Numbered from the stretch's first letter, positions 1 through 8,886 are shown. The stretch is 14,405 nucleotides of DNA from DATGSF01 sp035302865 (GCA_035302865.1 DATGSF010000178.1:1-14405), one strand, 5' to 3'. The notes: a model not told the origin generated them from the letters alone. Translations and numbers: made by a program.

Positions 1-1050
1 CAGTATATGGGACAAAGCAAAGTGATAGGAATAACAGGAACGAATGGAAAATCAACTACTGCAAGTTTACTATTTCATACTTTAAAAAAGAGTGGGTTGA
101 ACTGTGCATTAGCTGGGAATATAGGCTATAGTTTTGCTAAACAAATCGCCTTAAACCCTAAAGATTGGTATGTATTAGAATTAAGTAGTTTCCAATTAGA
201 CGATATTCAAAAATTCTATCCTGAAATAGCAGTGATATTGAATATTTCTGAAGATCATCTGGATAGATATGAAAGCATGGATAATTATGTTCATAGTAAA
301 TTTAAAATAGCTCAAAATCAAACCGAAAAGCATTTGTTAATTTTAAATTTGGACGATCCAAATATAGCAAAATATATAGAAAATAACACATTAAAACCTA
401 AAATAGCAGGAATGTCAAGAGAAGTTAATCAATTAAATGAACCTATAGTTGCGATGAAAAAAGAAGAAAATTTACATTTTAAATGGAAAGAAGAAGAAAC
501 AGAAATTTCCATACATGATTTAGCATTAAAAGGAAGTCATAATCAGTATAATACAATGGCTGCAGGAATATCAGCTCGTGCTTTAGGCTTGAGGAATGAA
601 CTTATTAGAGAGAGCTTTTCTACTTTTGGTGGTCTAGAGCATAGGCTGGAACAAGTTCGTATAGTTAATGATGTGGAATTTATAAATGATAGTAAAGCGA
701 CAAATTTAAATTCAGTTTGGTTTGCTTTAGAGAGTATGACAAAACCTACAGTTTTAATTTTAGGTGGACAAGATAAAGGTAATGATTATGAAGAAATTAG
801 AGATGTGGTAGAAGAAAAAGTTACACATATTGTGTGTTTAGGAAAAGATAATTCTAAAGTTGTACAGGCATTTTCTTCAAATTACTCAATTATTGAAACT
901 CAATCTGCAGTTGATGCTGTACAAGCAGCTTATGCCGTTGCGGAGCCAGGTTCGGTTGTTTTATTAGCTCCAGGTTGTGCTAGTTTTGATTTGTTTAAAA
1001 GTTTTGAAGATAGAGGAGAGCAATTTAAAGAAGCAGTAATGAAGCTTTAA
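1..1050 (+). CDS. murD: MurD, UDP-N-acetylmuramoyl-L-alanine--D-glutamate ligase (5' partial)
   Basis: Cytoplasmic Mur ligase that adds D-glutamate to UDP-MurNAc-L-Ala using ATP, the second amino-acid step of peptidoglycan precursor synthesis. The frame is open from base 1, and the first visible ATG (base 7) lies directly before the ATP-binding loop, so it is not the real start. About 95-100 N-terminal residues (the UDP-binding domain) are missing compared with the usual length near 445 aa. Visible residues (349) show the P-loop GTNGKST (13-19), ELSSFQLDD (60-68), NISEDHLDRY (81-90), the C-terminal-domain motif INDSKATN, LGGQDKG, and the closing APGCASFD...RGEQF signature typical of MurD. ftsW follows after 9 bases. 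The family call is secure; only the 5' end is unseen. Confidence 0.96.
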   Translation, partial: QYMGQSKVIGITGTNGKSTTASLLFHTLKKSGLNCALAGNIGYSFAKQIALNPKDWYVLELSSFQLDDIQKFYPEIAVILNISEDHLDRYESMDNYVHSKFKIAQNQTEKHLLILNLDDPNIAKYIENNTLKPKIAGMSREVNQLNEPIVAMKKEENLHFKWKEEETEISIHDLALKGSHNQYNTMAAGISARALGLRNELIRESFSTFGGLEHRLEQVRIVNDVEFINDSKATNLNSVWFALESMTKPTVLILGGQDKGNDYEEIRDVVEEKVTHIVCLGKDNSKVVQAFSSNYSIIETQSAVDAVQAAYAVAEPGSVVLLAPGCASFDLFKSFEDRGEQFKEAVMKL

Positions 1051-1059
1051 TTTAATAAG

Positions 1060-2292
1060 ATGAGGGAAAAATTAAAAATACAAGGAGATATACTTATTTG
1101 GGCAGTAGCAATTCTATTATTATTAATAGGAATGGTTGCTGTATATTCAACATCCAGTATTTTAGAACATAGAAATGAACTGTCAGAAGGAAGTACTTTA
1201 ACAAAGCAAATTATTATAAGTATTGTTGGTATAGTAATAATTTATGTTTCTCATAGAATAAATTATACTGTATTTTCAAAATTTGCTCCTATACTCTTTT
1301 TAATCAGTTTTGTTTTATTAGGATATACTATGTTCTTTGGTACCTCTATTAATCAAGGGGCACGATGGGTTAAAATACCAGGGATAGGTTTAACTATTCA
1401 GGCTTCAGATTTTGCAAAACTTTCGCTCTATATTTACTTGGCAAAAACACTTTCCTTAAAAAGAAAAGAAATTAAATCTTTAAAAAAGGGCTTTTTACCA
1501 TTGATTGTTCCTATTGCTCTAATTTGCTTTTTTATCGCTTTTGAGAATTTATCTACAGCAATATTAGTAGGTGTAACTTCTTGCGTAATCTTATTTATAG
1601 GACGTATTAATGTTTTTCATATTTTCGGTTTAATAATTAGTATGTTCTTCTTGCTACTTTTAGTATTCTTTTTATCAAAAGCTACAGGTATAGGAAGAGC
1701 AACCACTTGGGAAGCTAGAATTACCAATTTCATGAACAAAGATGAAAATAAATATGAAAAAGATGAGAATTTCCAAATAACCCAAGCGGCAATAGCTATT
1801 GTCAGAGGTGGAATAATAGGAAAAGGACCAGGAAATAGTTGGGCTAAAGAGTATTTGCCAGAATCTTATTCCGATTTTGTTTATGCAATAATCATAGAAG
1901 AATATGGCTTGATAGGAGGAATAATTGTAATTCTTTTATATTTAATGTTCCTCTGGCGAAGTATTTTAATATTTAGAAAAACACCATATGCTTTTGGCGC
2001 TTTTCTGGCTCTGGGTTTAAGTACAACATTGGTAATGCAGGCTTTCTTTAACATGGCTGTAGCTGTACAATTATTTCCAGTTACTGGTTTGACTTTGCCT
2101 TTGATTAGTAAAGGAGGGTCATCTGTAGTATTTACTAGTATAGCTATTGGAATAATCTTGTCGGTTAGTAGAAATGCAGATGAGTTAGAAATAAAATATA
2201 AAAATCGTTTAGAGGAAGAAAAGGCAGAAGAAAATAAAATAAATGAAGAAAAGGAAACTATAGAAAAATACTTAGAAACTGGTGGAATTTAA
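1060..2292 (+). CDS. ftsW: FtsW, septal SEDS-family peptidoglycan glycosyltransferase
   Basis: Polytopic inner-membrane protein of 410 aa that polymerises lipid II into septal glycan together with a class B penicillin-binding protein. About ten hydrophobic segments span residues 12 to 370. SEDS hallmarks are ARWVKIPG (101-108), the QASDFAKL stretch (114-121) where many FtsW proteins have QPSE-AK, the extracytoplasmic KEYLPESYSDF with Asp272 at the position of the essential SEDS aspartate, and PVTGLTLPLISKGGSS (340-355). The last ~35 residues are a charged, Glu/Lys-rich cytoplasmic tail with helical character. RodA is the alternative SEDS protein, but the position between murD and murG in a dcw cluster supports FtsW. 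The ATG start sits 9 bases after murD; no Shine-Dalgarno is visible, as usual in Bacteroidota. Confidence 0.95.
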   Translation: MREKLKIQGDILIWAVAILLLLIGMVAVYSTSSILEHRNELSEGSTLTKQIIISIVGIVIIYVSHRINYTVFSKFAPILFLISFVLLGYTMFFGTSINQGARWVKIPGIGLTIQASDFAKLSLYIYLAKTLSLKRKEIKSLKKGFLPLIVPIALICFFIAFENLSTAILVGVTSCVILFIGRINVFHIFGLIISMFFLLLLVFFLSKATGIGRATTWEARITNFMNKDENKYEKDENFQITQAAIAIVRGGIIGKGPGNSWAKEYLPESYSDFVYAIIIEEYGLIGGIIVILLYLMFLWRSILIFRKTPYAFGAFLALGLSTTLVMQAFFNMAVAVQLFPVTGLTLPLISKGGSSVVFTSIAIGIILSVSRNADELEIKYKNRLEEEKAEENKINEEKETIEKYLETGGI

Positions 2293-2296
2293 TAAA

Positions 2297-3388
2297 ATGG
2301 AGAAAATAAAAATCATAATAGCAGGCGGAGGAACTGGTGGTCATATATTTCCAGCTTTAGCGATCGCGGATAAAATTAAAAAGGAGAATAAGAATTCTGA
2401 AATTTTATTTGTTGGTGCAGAAGGAAAAATGGAAATGGAACGAGTGCCTAAGGCAGGTTATGATATTTTAGCCTTACCAATTGTTGGATTAGAAAGAAAA
2501 AAGATTTGGAAAAATATTGGTGTCTTTTTTAAATTGCTTCAAAGTAATAAAAAAGCAAAAAAGATATTAAAGGATTTTAAACCTGATCTTGTTATTGGCG
2601 TAGGAGGCTATGCAAGTTTTCCTATATTAAAAGTGGCACAAAGTCTTGGAATTCCTACCTTGATTCAGGAACAAAATTCCTTTGCTGGAAAAAGTAATAA
2701 ATGGTTAGGAAAAAAAGCAGATTCGATTTGTGTGGCATATGATGGAATGGATAAGTTTTTTCCAAAAAATAAAATTGTAAAAACTGGAAATCCAGTGCGA
2801 GAACAAATAAAGAAATTTGATTTTTCTAATAGTGAAGTTAAAACAGAACTCAAATTATCAAAATCCAAAATGACAATTGGAATAGTAGGAGGAAGTTTGG
2901 GAGCAATGTCTATTAATAAAACCATAGAAAAAAATTGTAAAAAATGGATAGATGAAGGATATCAAATAATCTGGCAAACTGGAAAATTATACAGCCCACC
3001 TGATACAATTAAGCAACTATCTGGATTAATTGTAGCTACATTTTTTGAAGATATTGAAAAACTCTATGCTGCATCGGATTTAATAATAAGTAGAGCTGGA
3101 GCTTTAGCTTGTGCAGAATTAGCAATTGCGGGTAAGCCAGTAATTTTTGTTCCTTATCCTTATGCTGCTGAAAATCATCAATACAGCAATGCTTTATCAT
3201 TTGTAGAAGCCGGAGCAGCATTAGTTGTTAATGATAATGAGGTGGAAAATCAGTTGCCTAAAGCAGTAAATAATATTTTAGAAAATGAAAATTTGCAGAG
3301 AGAAATGCAAACTAAAATGAAAAAATGTGCTCTTACGGAGGCTGAGGATTTAATATGGAAAGAAATAAATAAAATAATTAAAAAATAA
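2297..3388 (+). CDS. murG: MurG, UDP-GlcNAc:lipid I N-acetylglucosaminyltransferase
   Basis: Peripheral membrane GT-B glycosyltransferase that transfers GlcNAc to lipid I to make lipid II. The chosen ATG gives 363 aa beginning MEKIKIIIAGGGTGGH, so the N-terminal glycine loop GGGTGGH (10-16) sits at its usual place. Further signatures are IGVGGYAS, IQEQNSFAGKSN, the inter-domain NPVRE, GGSLGA, and the donor-site block SRAGALACAELAIAGKP followed by PYPYAAENHQ, where the MurG HQ contacts UDP-GlcNAc. An in-frame GTG at 2282 would add five residues (VEFNK) and overlap ftsW by 11 bases. ATG 2297 lies 4 bases after the ftsW stop and is preferred because it matches normal family starts. murC begins 3 bases after the stop. 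Confidence 0.95.
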   Translation: MEKIKIIIAGGGTGGHIFPALAIADKIKKENKNSEILFVGAEGKMEMERVPKAGYDILALPIVGLERKKIWKNIGVFFKLLQSNKKAKKILKDFKPDLVIGVGGYASFPILKVAQSLGIPTLIQEQNSFAGKSNKWLGKKADSICVAYDGMDKFFPKNKIVKTGNPVREQIKKFDFSNSEVKTELKLSKSKMTIGIVGGSLGAMSINKTIEKNCKKWIDEGYQIIWQTGKLYSPPDTIKQLSGLIVATFFEDIEKLYAASDLIISRAGALACAELAIAGKPVIFVPYPYAAENHQYSNALSFVEAGAALVVNDNEVENQLPKAVNNILENENLQREMQTKMKKCALTEAEDLIWKEINKIIKK

Positions 3389-3391
3389 AAA

Positions 3392-4783
3392 ATGATAAAA
3401 TTGCGTGCTATAAAAACGGTCTATTTTATAGGTATTGGTGGCATTGGAATGAGTGCTATTGCACGTTTCTTTAATGAAAACGGTGTGCGTGTTTTGGGCT
3501 ATGATAGAAGTGAAACGCAATTAACAAAAGAATTAAAAAATGAGGGTATAGATGTTCAATATACGACTAATTTAGAGCATATGCCAGAAAATCCTGATAT
3601 AGTAGTATATACTCCAGCGATTGCTAATACTAATATTTTATTGCAATATGTGAAAGAAAAAAACTTTAGATTATTTAAAAGATCCGAAGTTTTGGAACTG
3701 ATTAGTAGAGATATGGAATGCGTAGCAATTGCAGGAACTCATGGTAAAACTACTATAACAACCATGACAGCTTTTATTTTAAGAGATTCAAATTGGGGAT
3801 GCAATGCATTTTTAGGAGGTATATCTGCCAATTATAAAACTAATTTTTGGTCAGATCCAAGAAATCTCGTGGTGGTAGAAGCGGATGAATATGATAGGAG
3901 TTTTTTAAGATTACACCCTGATATTGCAATTCTTAGTGCAGTTTCTGCTGATCATTTAGATATTTATGGGACAGAAGATGAAATTGAATTAGCATTTAAA
4001 GCCTTTGTAGAGAAAGTTAATAAGGAAGGAAAATTAATAGTACATCAAAATGTGCCCGAATCGATATCAAGCTTACATCAATCAGTAATAGTATATGGTA
4101 TAAATGCTGATAAAAGAACAAATATTAATGCAAAAGACATTAGAGCACATCAAGGAGGTTTTTTATTTACGATTGTTGATGAAGGAGAAGAAATAAAAGA
4201 AGTTTTTCTAAAGATGGGAGGATATCATAATGTGGAAAATGCATTAGCTGCTTATGCTGTAGGAAAGTTGCAAGGTGTACCTAGAGAAGATATTATTAAA
4301 GCATTGGCTAATTTTAAAGGGGTAAAAAGAAGATATGAATATATCATTAATGAAAATGATTATATTTATATCGATGATTATGCGCATCATCCTGAAGAAC
4401 TAATGAAGTTATTACAAGGAGTTAAGCAAGCATTTCCAGAAAAGAAAATTAAAATTATATTTCAACCACATTTATTTAGTAGGACTAAGAGTTTTTATAA
4501 GGAATTTGGATCTAGCTTATCGATTGCAGATGAGGTAGTTTTGTTACCTATTTTTCCAGCTAGAGAATTACCAATTGAAGGTGTCTCATCAGAAATGATT
4601 TTGCCATATATAGAGAAAACGACTATTGCTAAAGTGATTGAAAGTCAGGAAGAAATTATTAAAACTTTGAAATTTTCACAAGAGGAAATATTAATTTCAG
4701 CAGGAGCTGGAGATGTGGATAAAATTGTGGATAAAATTAGAGAAAAATACTTGAATTTGATTGGATATGAAGAGGAAAAGTAA
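3392..4783 (+). CDS. murC: MurC, UDP-N-acetylmuramate--L-alanine ligase
   Basis: Cytoplasmic Mur ligase of 463 aa that adds L-alanine to UDP-MurNAc, the first amino acid of the stem peptide. The N-terminal UDP-binding domain carries GIGGIGMSAIA (14-24). The central ATPase domain carries the P-loop AGTHGKTT (114-121) and EADEYDRSF (163-171), the MurC/Mpl-type acidic motif, followed by SADHLDIYG. The C-terminal domain has YIDDYAHHPEE, the MurC form of the AHHP motif, and FQPHLFSRT. These separate it from MurD at the left end and from Mpl at 12059-13423, which has FAHAPSK instead. It starts 3 bases after murG, and its 3' end overlaps ftsQ by 17 bases, suggesting translational coupling. Confidence 0.97.
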   Translation: MIKLRAIKTVYFIGIGGIGMSAIARFFNENGVRVLGYDRSETQLTKELKNEGIDVQYTTNLEHMPENPDIVVYTPAIANTNILLQYVKEKNFRLFKRSEVLELISRDMECVAIAGTHGKTTITTMTAFILRDSNWGCNAFLGGISANYKTNFWSDPRNLVVVEADEYDRSFLRLHPDIAILSAVSADHLDIYGTEDEIELAFKAFVEKVNKEGKLIVHQNVPESISSLHQSVIVYGINADKRTNINAKDIRAHQGGFLFTIVDEGEEIKEVFLKMGGYHNVENALAAYAVGKLQGVPREDIIKALANFKGVKRRYEYIINENDYIYIDDYAHHPEELMKLLQGVKQAFPEKKIKIIFQPHLFSRTKSFYKEFGSSLSIADEVVLLPIFPARELPIEGVSSEMILPYIEKTTIAKVIESQEEIIKTLKFSQEEILISAGAGDVDKIVDKIREKYLNLIGYEEEK

Positions 4784-5633
4784 TATATTTAAGGCAATAT
4801 TAATGTTGTTGATTCTCTTAGGGATAGGCTTTATGTTATTTGCTTCGACGAGAACTCAAAAAAAGAGTTTTTTAAACGATTTTATAATAAAAATAAAAGC
4901 AGATGAAACATATTTATTTTTAGAGAATAATAGTATTGAGGAATGGCTTTTTCATGAGGGAAATGATTCAGTTTTGAAAACTCCTATTGGTGATTTGGAT
5001 TTGAAAAAAATAGAAAATAGAGCATTATTAAATCCATGGATTGAAAAAGCAGAAGTGTATATTGACCAAAAAAACGTATTACATATAGATATCGAACAAA
5101 AAATACCTATGGCAAGGATTTTTGATAGAACAGGTCAAAGTTATTATTTGGATACGCAAATGCAATTATTGCCTTTGGTGTTAGGGAAAAATTATCCCAC
5201 AATTGTTTTTACGGATGTACCACTTTCTCAAAGTGAAATAAAAAATAAAGAAATGTTTTCTCAAATTTTATATCTGGGAGAATATATAAATAAACATCCA
5301 TTTTGGTCTTCTCAAATAACACAAATACAGATTAATAAGCAAAATGAGTTTGAATTAATACCCTTAATAGGTAATCAAAAAATTCATTTTGGAGATACCT
5401 CAAAAATGGAAGAAAAATTCTTTAATTTGCAGCTGTTTTATAAAGAAGTTTTAGATAAGATTGGATGGGATAATTATGAAGAAATTGATTTACGTTTTGA
5501 AGGACAAATTGTAACTAGACCGAGTTTAAATAAAATTATGCCAAAGTCAGATATTAGTTCTTTTTTTGAAGAAATAGAACAGCCTGAAGAAGAATCTGAT
5601 ATGCCAATGGAAACAATTTTAGAAACGAATTAA
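4767..5633 (+). CDS. ftsQ: FtsQ-like divisome membrane protein
   Basis: Bitopic divisome protein of 288 aa linking cytoplasmic FtsA/FtsZ to periplasmic septal synthesis. A short basic cytoplasmic tip (MKRKSNIFK) is followed by one membrane helix at about residues 9-27 and a large extracytoplasmic part. The region around PIGDLDLKKIENRALLNPWI and the following beta-rich stretch (KAEVYIDQKNVLHIDIEQKIP) match the expected POTRA segment, where a strand-helix-strand fold is typical. RFEGQIVTRP near residue 250 resembles the end of the FtsQ beta domain. The C terminus is acidic. Sequence conservation in this family is weak, so the call rests on topology plus location between murC and ftsA. ATG 4767 lies inside the end of murC; a TTG six bases upstream is less likely. 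Confidence 0.87.
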   Translation: MKRKSNIFKAILMLLILLGIGFMLFASTRTQKKSFLNDFIIKIKADETYLFLENNSIEEWLFHEGNDSVLKTPIGDLDLKKIENRALLNPWIEKAEVYIDQKNVLHIDIEQKIPMARIFDRTGQSYYLDTQMQLLPLVLGKNYPTIVFTDVPLSQSEIKNKEMFSQILYLGEYINKHPFWSSQITQIQINKQNEFELIPLIGNQKIHFGDTSKMEEKFFNLQLFYKEVLDKIGWDNYEEIDLRFEGQIVTRPSLNKIMPKSDISSFFEEIEQPEEESDMPMETILETN

Positions 5634-5658
5634 AAACCCTTTAAAGGAATATGTAAAT

Positions 5659-7098
5659 ATGGATAATATTAATACGCAAGATAAGATGGATAACGAACAA
5701 CCAATAATTGTAGGATTAGATATTGGTACTACAAAAGTAGTGGCTATAGCTGGAAGAAAAAATAGCTATGGGAAAATTGATATTTTAGGATTAGGAATGG
5801 CTGATTCTGCAGGGGTTGACCATGGGGTAGTTTTAAATATTGAAGAATGTACCCAATCTATTGAAAATGCTTTAAATGATTTAAAAGTAAAAAATCCGGA
5901 ATTAGAAATACATGAAGTTTATGTAGGAATAGCTGGCGGCCATATTAAAAGCATTCAAGCAAAAGGGGAAAGGGTTCGATTAAATCCTGAAGAAGAAATT
6001 ACCAAAGAAGATATCCGAGCTTTAATTGAAGACCAAAGACAATTGTTCGTTCCTGCTGGGGATCAGATTATAGATATTATTCCAAAAGAATACTTTGTAG
6101 ATAATACTGTGGGTAGAGTGAACCCTATTGGTATGCCAGGTGTGAAAATCGGTGCTACTTTCCATGTGATTACTGGAGATAAAATGGCTATTCGGAATAT
6201 AAAAAGATGTGTTGATAAAATCGGATTAAAAACCAAAGATTTAGTTTTACAACCTTTGGCTTCTGCTGCTGCAATTTTAACAGAAGAGGATTTAGAAGCA
6301 GGAGTTGCTGTTATTGATATTGGAGGTGGTACGACAGATTTGGCAGTCTTTCATGATGGTATTTTAAAACATACTGCGGTTATTCCTTTAGCAGGTAAAA
6401 ATATTACAGAAGATATTAGAAAAGTTTTGCAAGTGCTTCGCGCTCAAGCTGAAAGTATGAAAACACGCTTTGGTACTGCTTTAGCTACAGAAGCAAAAGA
6501 AGATGCATATATTGTTATTCCAGGTTTGCGTGGAATGCCTCAAAAAGAAATTGCTGTACAAAATCTTGCTGCAATTATTGAAGCTAGAATGAGAGAGATT
6601 TTAGAGTTTGCAATGGAGGAATTGAAAAAATTAAATATTGATCATGAGCTTTTTGGTGGTATAATTTTAACAGGGGGGGGCAGTGAATTAAAAAATTTAT
6701 TGCAATTAACAGAATTTGTAACAGGTTTAAATGCTAGAGTGGGTTATCCGGTAGAACATGTTTCTAGCTCCCATATAGAAGAGTTACATAATCCAAGATT
6801 CTCGACTTGTATAGGTTTGATTTTGAGAGGTTATGAGGATTACGAGTCTGGAAAATTTGAAAAAAATAGAAATGTAATTCCTAAAGAAATTAAAGAAGAA
6901 TATGCAGAGGAGGAAAGTATCAATAATTCGGATAGATTTATTGAAAGTGTTGAGGTAGAATCGGAAAAAGAAGAAGAAATTGAAAATAAGCCTGTAGATA
7001 CTAAAAATAGAGAAAATACTATTAATAAGATTTTCAATTCTATAAAAAGATCAATTATGGTGATTTTTGAAGATATTGATGATGATGAATTTAAATAA
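5659..7098 (+). CDS. ftsA: FtsA, actin-like membrane anchor of the Z-ring
   Basis: Actin-fold ATP-binding protein of 479 aa that tethers FtsZ to the membrane and recruits later divisome proteins. Phosphate-binding loops are GLDIGTTK (19-26) and VIDIGGGTTDLAVF (218-231), and the adenosine motif is ILTGGGSEL (336-344). The SHS2-like 1C domain lies roughly at 100-190 with NPIGMPGVKIG. After residue ~400 there is an acidic linker, then an amphipathic helix at about 455-471 (INKIFNSIKRSIMVIFE) that fits the membrane-targeting sequence of FtsA. At 242-246 the usual IP-GG motif reads IPLAG. The conserved glycine codons at 6673-6680 form a run of eight G. A second in-frame ATG at 5686 could be the true start. 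The gene sits 25 bases after ftsQ and 53 before ftsZ. Confidence 0.96.
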   Translation: MDNINTQDKMDNEQPIIVGLDIGTTKVVAIAGRKNSYGKIDILGLGMADSAGVDHGVVLNIEECTQSIENALNDLKVKNPELEIHEVYVGIAGGHIKSIQAKGERVRLNPEEEITKEDIRALIEDQRQLFVPAGDQIIDIIPKEYFVDNTVGRVNPIGMPGVKIGATFHVITGDKMAIRNIKRCVDKIGLKTKDLVLQPLASAAAILTEEDLEAGVAVIDIGGGTTDLAVFHDGILKHTAVIPLAGKNITEDIRKVLQVLRAQAESMKTRFGTALATEAKEDAYIVIPGLRGMPQKEIAVQNLAAIIEARMREILEFAMEELKKLNIDHELFGGIILTGGGSELKNLLQLTEFVTGLNARVGYPVEHVSSSHIEELHNPRFSTCIGLILRGYEDYESGKFEKNRNVIPKEIKEEYAEEESINNSDRFIESVEVESEKEEEIENKPVDTKNRENTINKIFNSIKRSIMVIFEDIDDDEFK

Positions 7099-7151
7099 AA
7101 AATAGCAATTTTAAGCAACAGTAAAATTTAAAATATTAAAAAACTTAAACT

Positions 7152-8807
7152 ATGATAAATTTTGAAATTCCAGAAAATGAAAGCTCTATAATTAAAGTAA
7201 TTGGAGTTGGAGGTGGTGGAGGAAATGCAGTGGATCATATGCATGCACAAGGTATAGATGGTGTGGATTTTATTCTATGTAATACAGATGCACAAGCACT
7301 TTCTCGATCTTCAATATCTCATAAAATACAATTAGGGCCAAATTTAACTCAAGGTCTAGGTGCAGGAGCAAAACCAGAAATTGGTAAACAAGCAGGAGAG
7401 GAATCCGTTGAGGAAATTCGAAAGATTTTAGAAGATAATACTAAGATGGTATTTATAACTGCTGGCATGGGTGGTGGTACAGGAACAGGTGCAGCTCCAG
7501 TTATAGCCCAAGTTTGTAAGGAATTAGATATATTAACAGTAGGTATTGTAACAACACCATTCTTTTATGAAGGAAATAAACGCTTAAAACAAGCTAAGGA
7601 AGGTATTAATGCTATGAAAGAATATGTTGATACTATTTTAATTATTTCTAATGATAAATTAAGAGAACAATTCGGTAGTATTAGTTTTTCACAAGCTTTT
7701 TCTAAAGCAGATAGCGTTCTTTCCACCGCAGTAAGATGTATTACAGATTTAATTTCTGTGGATGGGCGAGTAAATTTAGACTTTAATGATGTCCAAACGG
7801 TAATGAAGAATGGGGGAAGGGCAATCTTGGGTTCTGCACAAGCTAATGGAGAAGATCGTGCTATTACTGCTGTACAAGAAGCTCTTGATTCTCCTTTATT
7901 AAATGATAATGATATTAAAGGAGCAAAGTGGATTTTATTAAATATAACTTCAGGAGAAGGTGAAGAAAATGAGCATACATTAGATGAATTAGAAATCATT
8001 CAACAATATGTGCAAGAAAAAGCTGGTAATAATTGTGATATTATTTTGGGTATGGGTAATGATGCATCTTTGAATGATAAAATTGCAATTACAGTAATAG
8101 CAACTGGATTTAATCATGAAGAATTTAAAATCCAAAAAGAAAATAAAAAAGAATCAACTAAAATTGTTGTGGAATTAGATGATAAGGATGCTGAATCTAA
8201 AATATCGAATGCTGGAAAAATAATCGAAGAAGATAATAAAGAAGATTCTGGTTATAATGTTGATAACTCTTTAGATGAATCACTACAACCAGTCATGAAT
8301 ATTGGCTCTGAAAGACATCAAGAACCTCAAAAACAAGAAAGATTTAATCCAGTTAGAACACAACCAATTGTATTTAATCTAGAGTTGCCTGAAAAAGAGA
8401 ACAGAAGAACAGAAAATAAGTCTTTTGAAGAAAATGTGAACATTGAAGATACTGAAATGTCTCTTAAACATAGAACAAAAGAAGAAACGCAAAATGCATT
8501 TTATTCAGCTGCGGAAAAAACACAGGAAACATTACAGGAATTAGAAAGAGAAGAGAAAGAAAAGTTGGAAGATGCTAAAAGACATTTAGAATTAAGAGCG
8601 GAAAAAATAAGACAACGTGCCTTTGGTAAATATAGTAATGAAGAAGATTTTATTGAAAATGTACCTGCCTTCGAAAGGCAAAAATTAAATTTTGAACCCA
8701 AGCCAACTGAAGATGAATTATTAAGTGGATATGAAGTGGAAAGTAAAAAATCTAAAGGGGCAATTAGTACAATTAATAGTTTTTTAAAAGGTAAAAGACC
8801 TGATTAA
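7152..8807 (+). CDS. ftsZ: FtsZ, tubulin-like GTPase forming the division ring
   Basis: Cytoplasmic GTPase of 551 aa that polymerises into the Z-ring. The GTPase domain (about 1-320) has IKVIGVGGGGGNAVDHM (14-30), the tubulin signature GGGTGTG (107-113) and the T7 synergy loop NLDFNDV (208-214) whose Asp residues complete GTP hydrolysis on the next subunit. The rest, about 230 residues, is a long linker rich in Glu, Lys and Asn. It includes a strongly charged, probably helical segment at about 442-492 with ELEREEKEKLEDAKRHLE. The C-terminal peptide ends in INSFLKGKRPD, which fits an FtsA-binding tail. Length exceeds the ~380-400 aa of model FtsZ proteins but long linkers are common in Bacteroidota. 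It is the last gene of the cluster, followed by a hairpin terminator. Confidence 0.98.
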   Translation: MINFEIPENESSIIKVIGVGGGGGNAVDHMHAQGIDGVDFILCNTDAQALSRSSISHKIQLGPNLTQGLGAGAKPEIGKQAGEESVEEIRKILEDNTKMVFITAGMGGGTGTGAAPVIAQVCKELDILTVGIVTTPFFYEGNKRLKQAKEGINAMKEYVDTILIISNDKLREQFGSISFSQAFSKADSVLSTAVRCITDLISVDGRVNLDFNDVQTVMKNGGRAILGSAQANGEDRAITAVQEALDSPLLNDNDIKGAKWILLNITSGEGEENEHTLDELEIIQQYVQEKAGNNCDIILGMGNDASLNDKIAITVIATGFNHEEFKIQKENKKESTKIVVELDDKDAESKISNAGKIIEEDNKEDSGYNVDNSLDESLQPVMNIGSERHQEPQKQERFNPVRTQPIVFNLELPEKENRRTENKSFEENVNIEDTEMSLKHRTKEETQNAFYSAAEKTQETLQELEREEKEKLEDAKRHLELRAEKIRQRAFGKYSNEEDFIENVPAFERQKLNFEPKPTEDELLSGYEVESKKSKGAISTINSFLKGKRPD

Positions 8808-8835
8808 TATTTAAATCTTTTTATAAACAAAACCC

Positions 8836-8870
8836 AAAGAGCCATACTGTAAGTTATAGTATGGCTCTTT
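8836..8870. terminator. Bidirectional intrinsic terminator between ftsZ and porX
   Basis: A 13-bp perfect inverted repeat, AAAGAGCCATACT at 8836-8848 against its complement at 8858-8870, extendable inward by one G-U pair. The arms start with AAA and end with TTT, so the hairpin carries a short U-tract in both directions. It lies 28 bases after the ftsZ stop and 16 bases before the porX stop on the other strand. It therefore probably ends both convergent transcripts. The remaining bases of this 79-base gap show nothing else. Confidence 0.8.
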
Positions 8871-8886
8871 AAATTTAAAGTGTATT

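Noticed and set aside
2282..2296. GTG start for murG, five codons before the chosen ATG
   Set aside because: It would overlap ftsW, and the ATG at 2297 gives the normal MurG N terminus directly before the glycine-rich loop.
7099..7151. Separate promoter for ftsZ in the ftsA-ftsZ gap
   Set aside because: The 53 bases are AT-rich but contain no TAnnTTTG with a partner and no clear hairpin; read-through from the cluster is sufficient.
7565..7999. Antisense open frame of 144 codons inside ftsZ
   Set aside because: It is the complement of the conserved GTPase domain, has no recognisable motifs or start context, and is explained by codon bias of ftsZ. The same holds for the other short antisense frames within murG, ftsA, porX, accC and mpl.
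1..8807. The division cluster as a novel system
   Set aside because: Gene content and order are the ordinary Bacteroidota dcw arrangement, with every enzyme showing intact family motifs.
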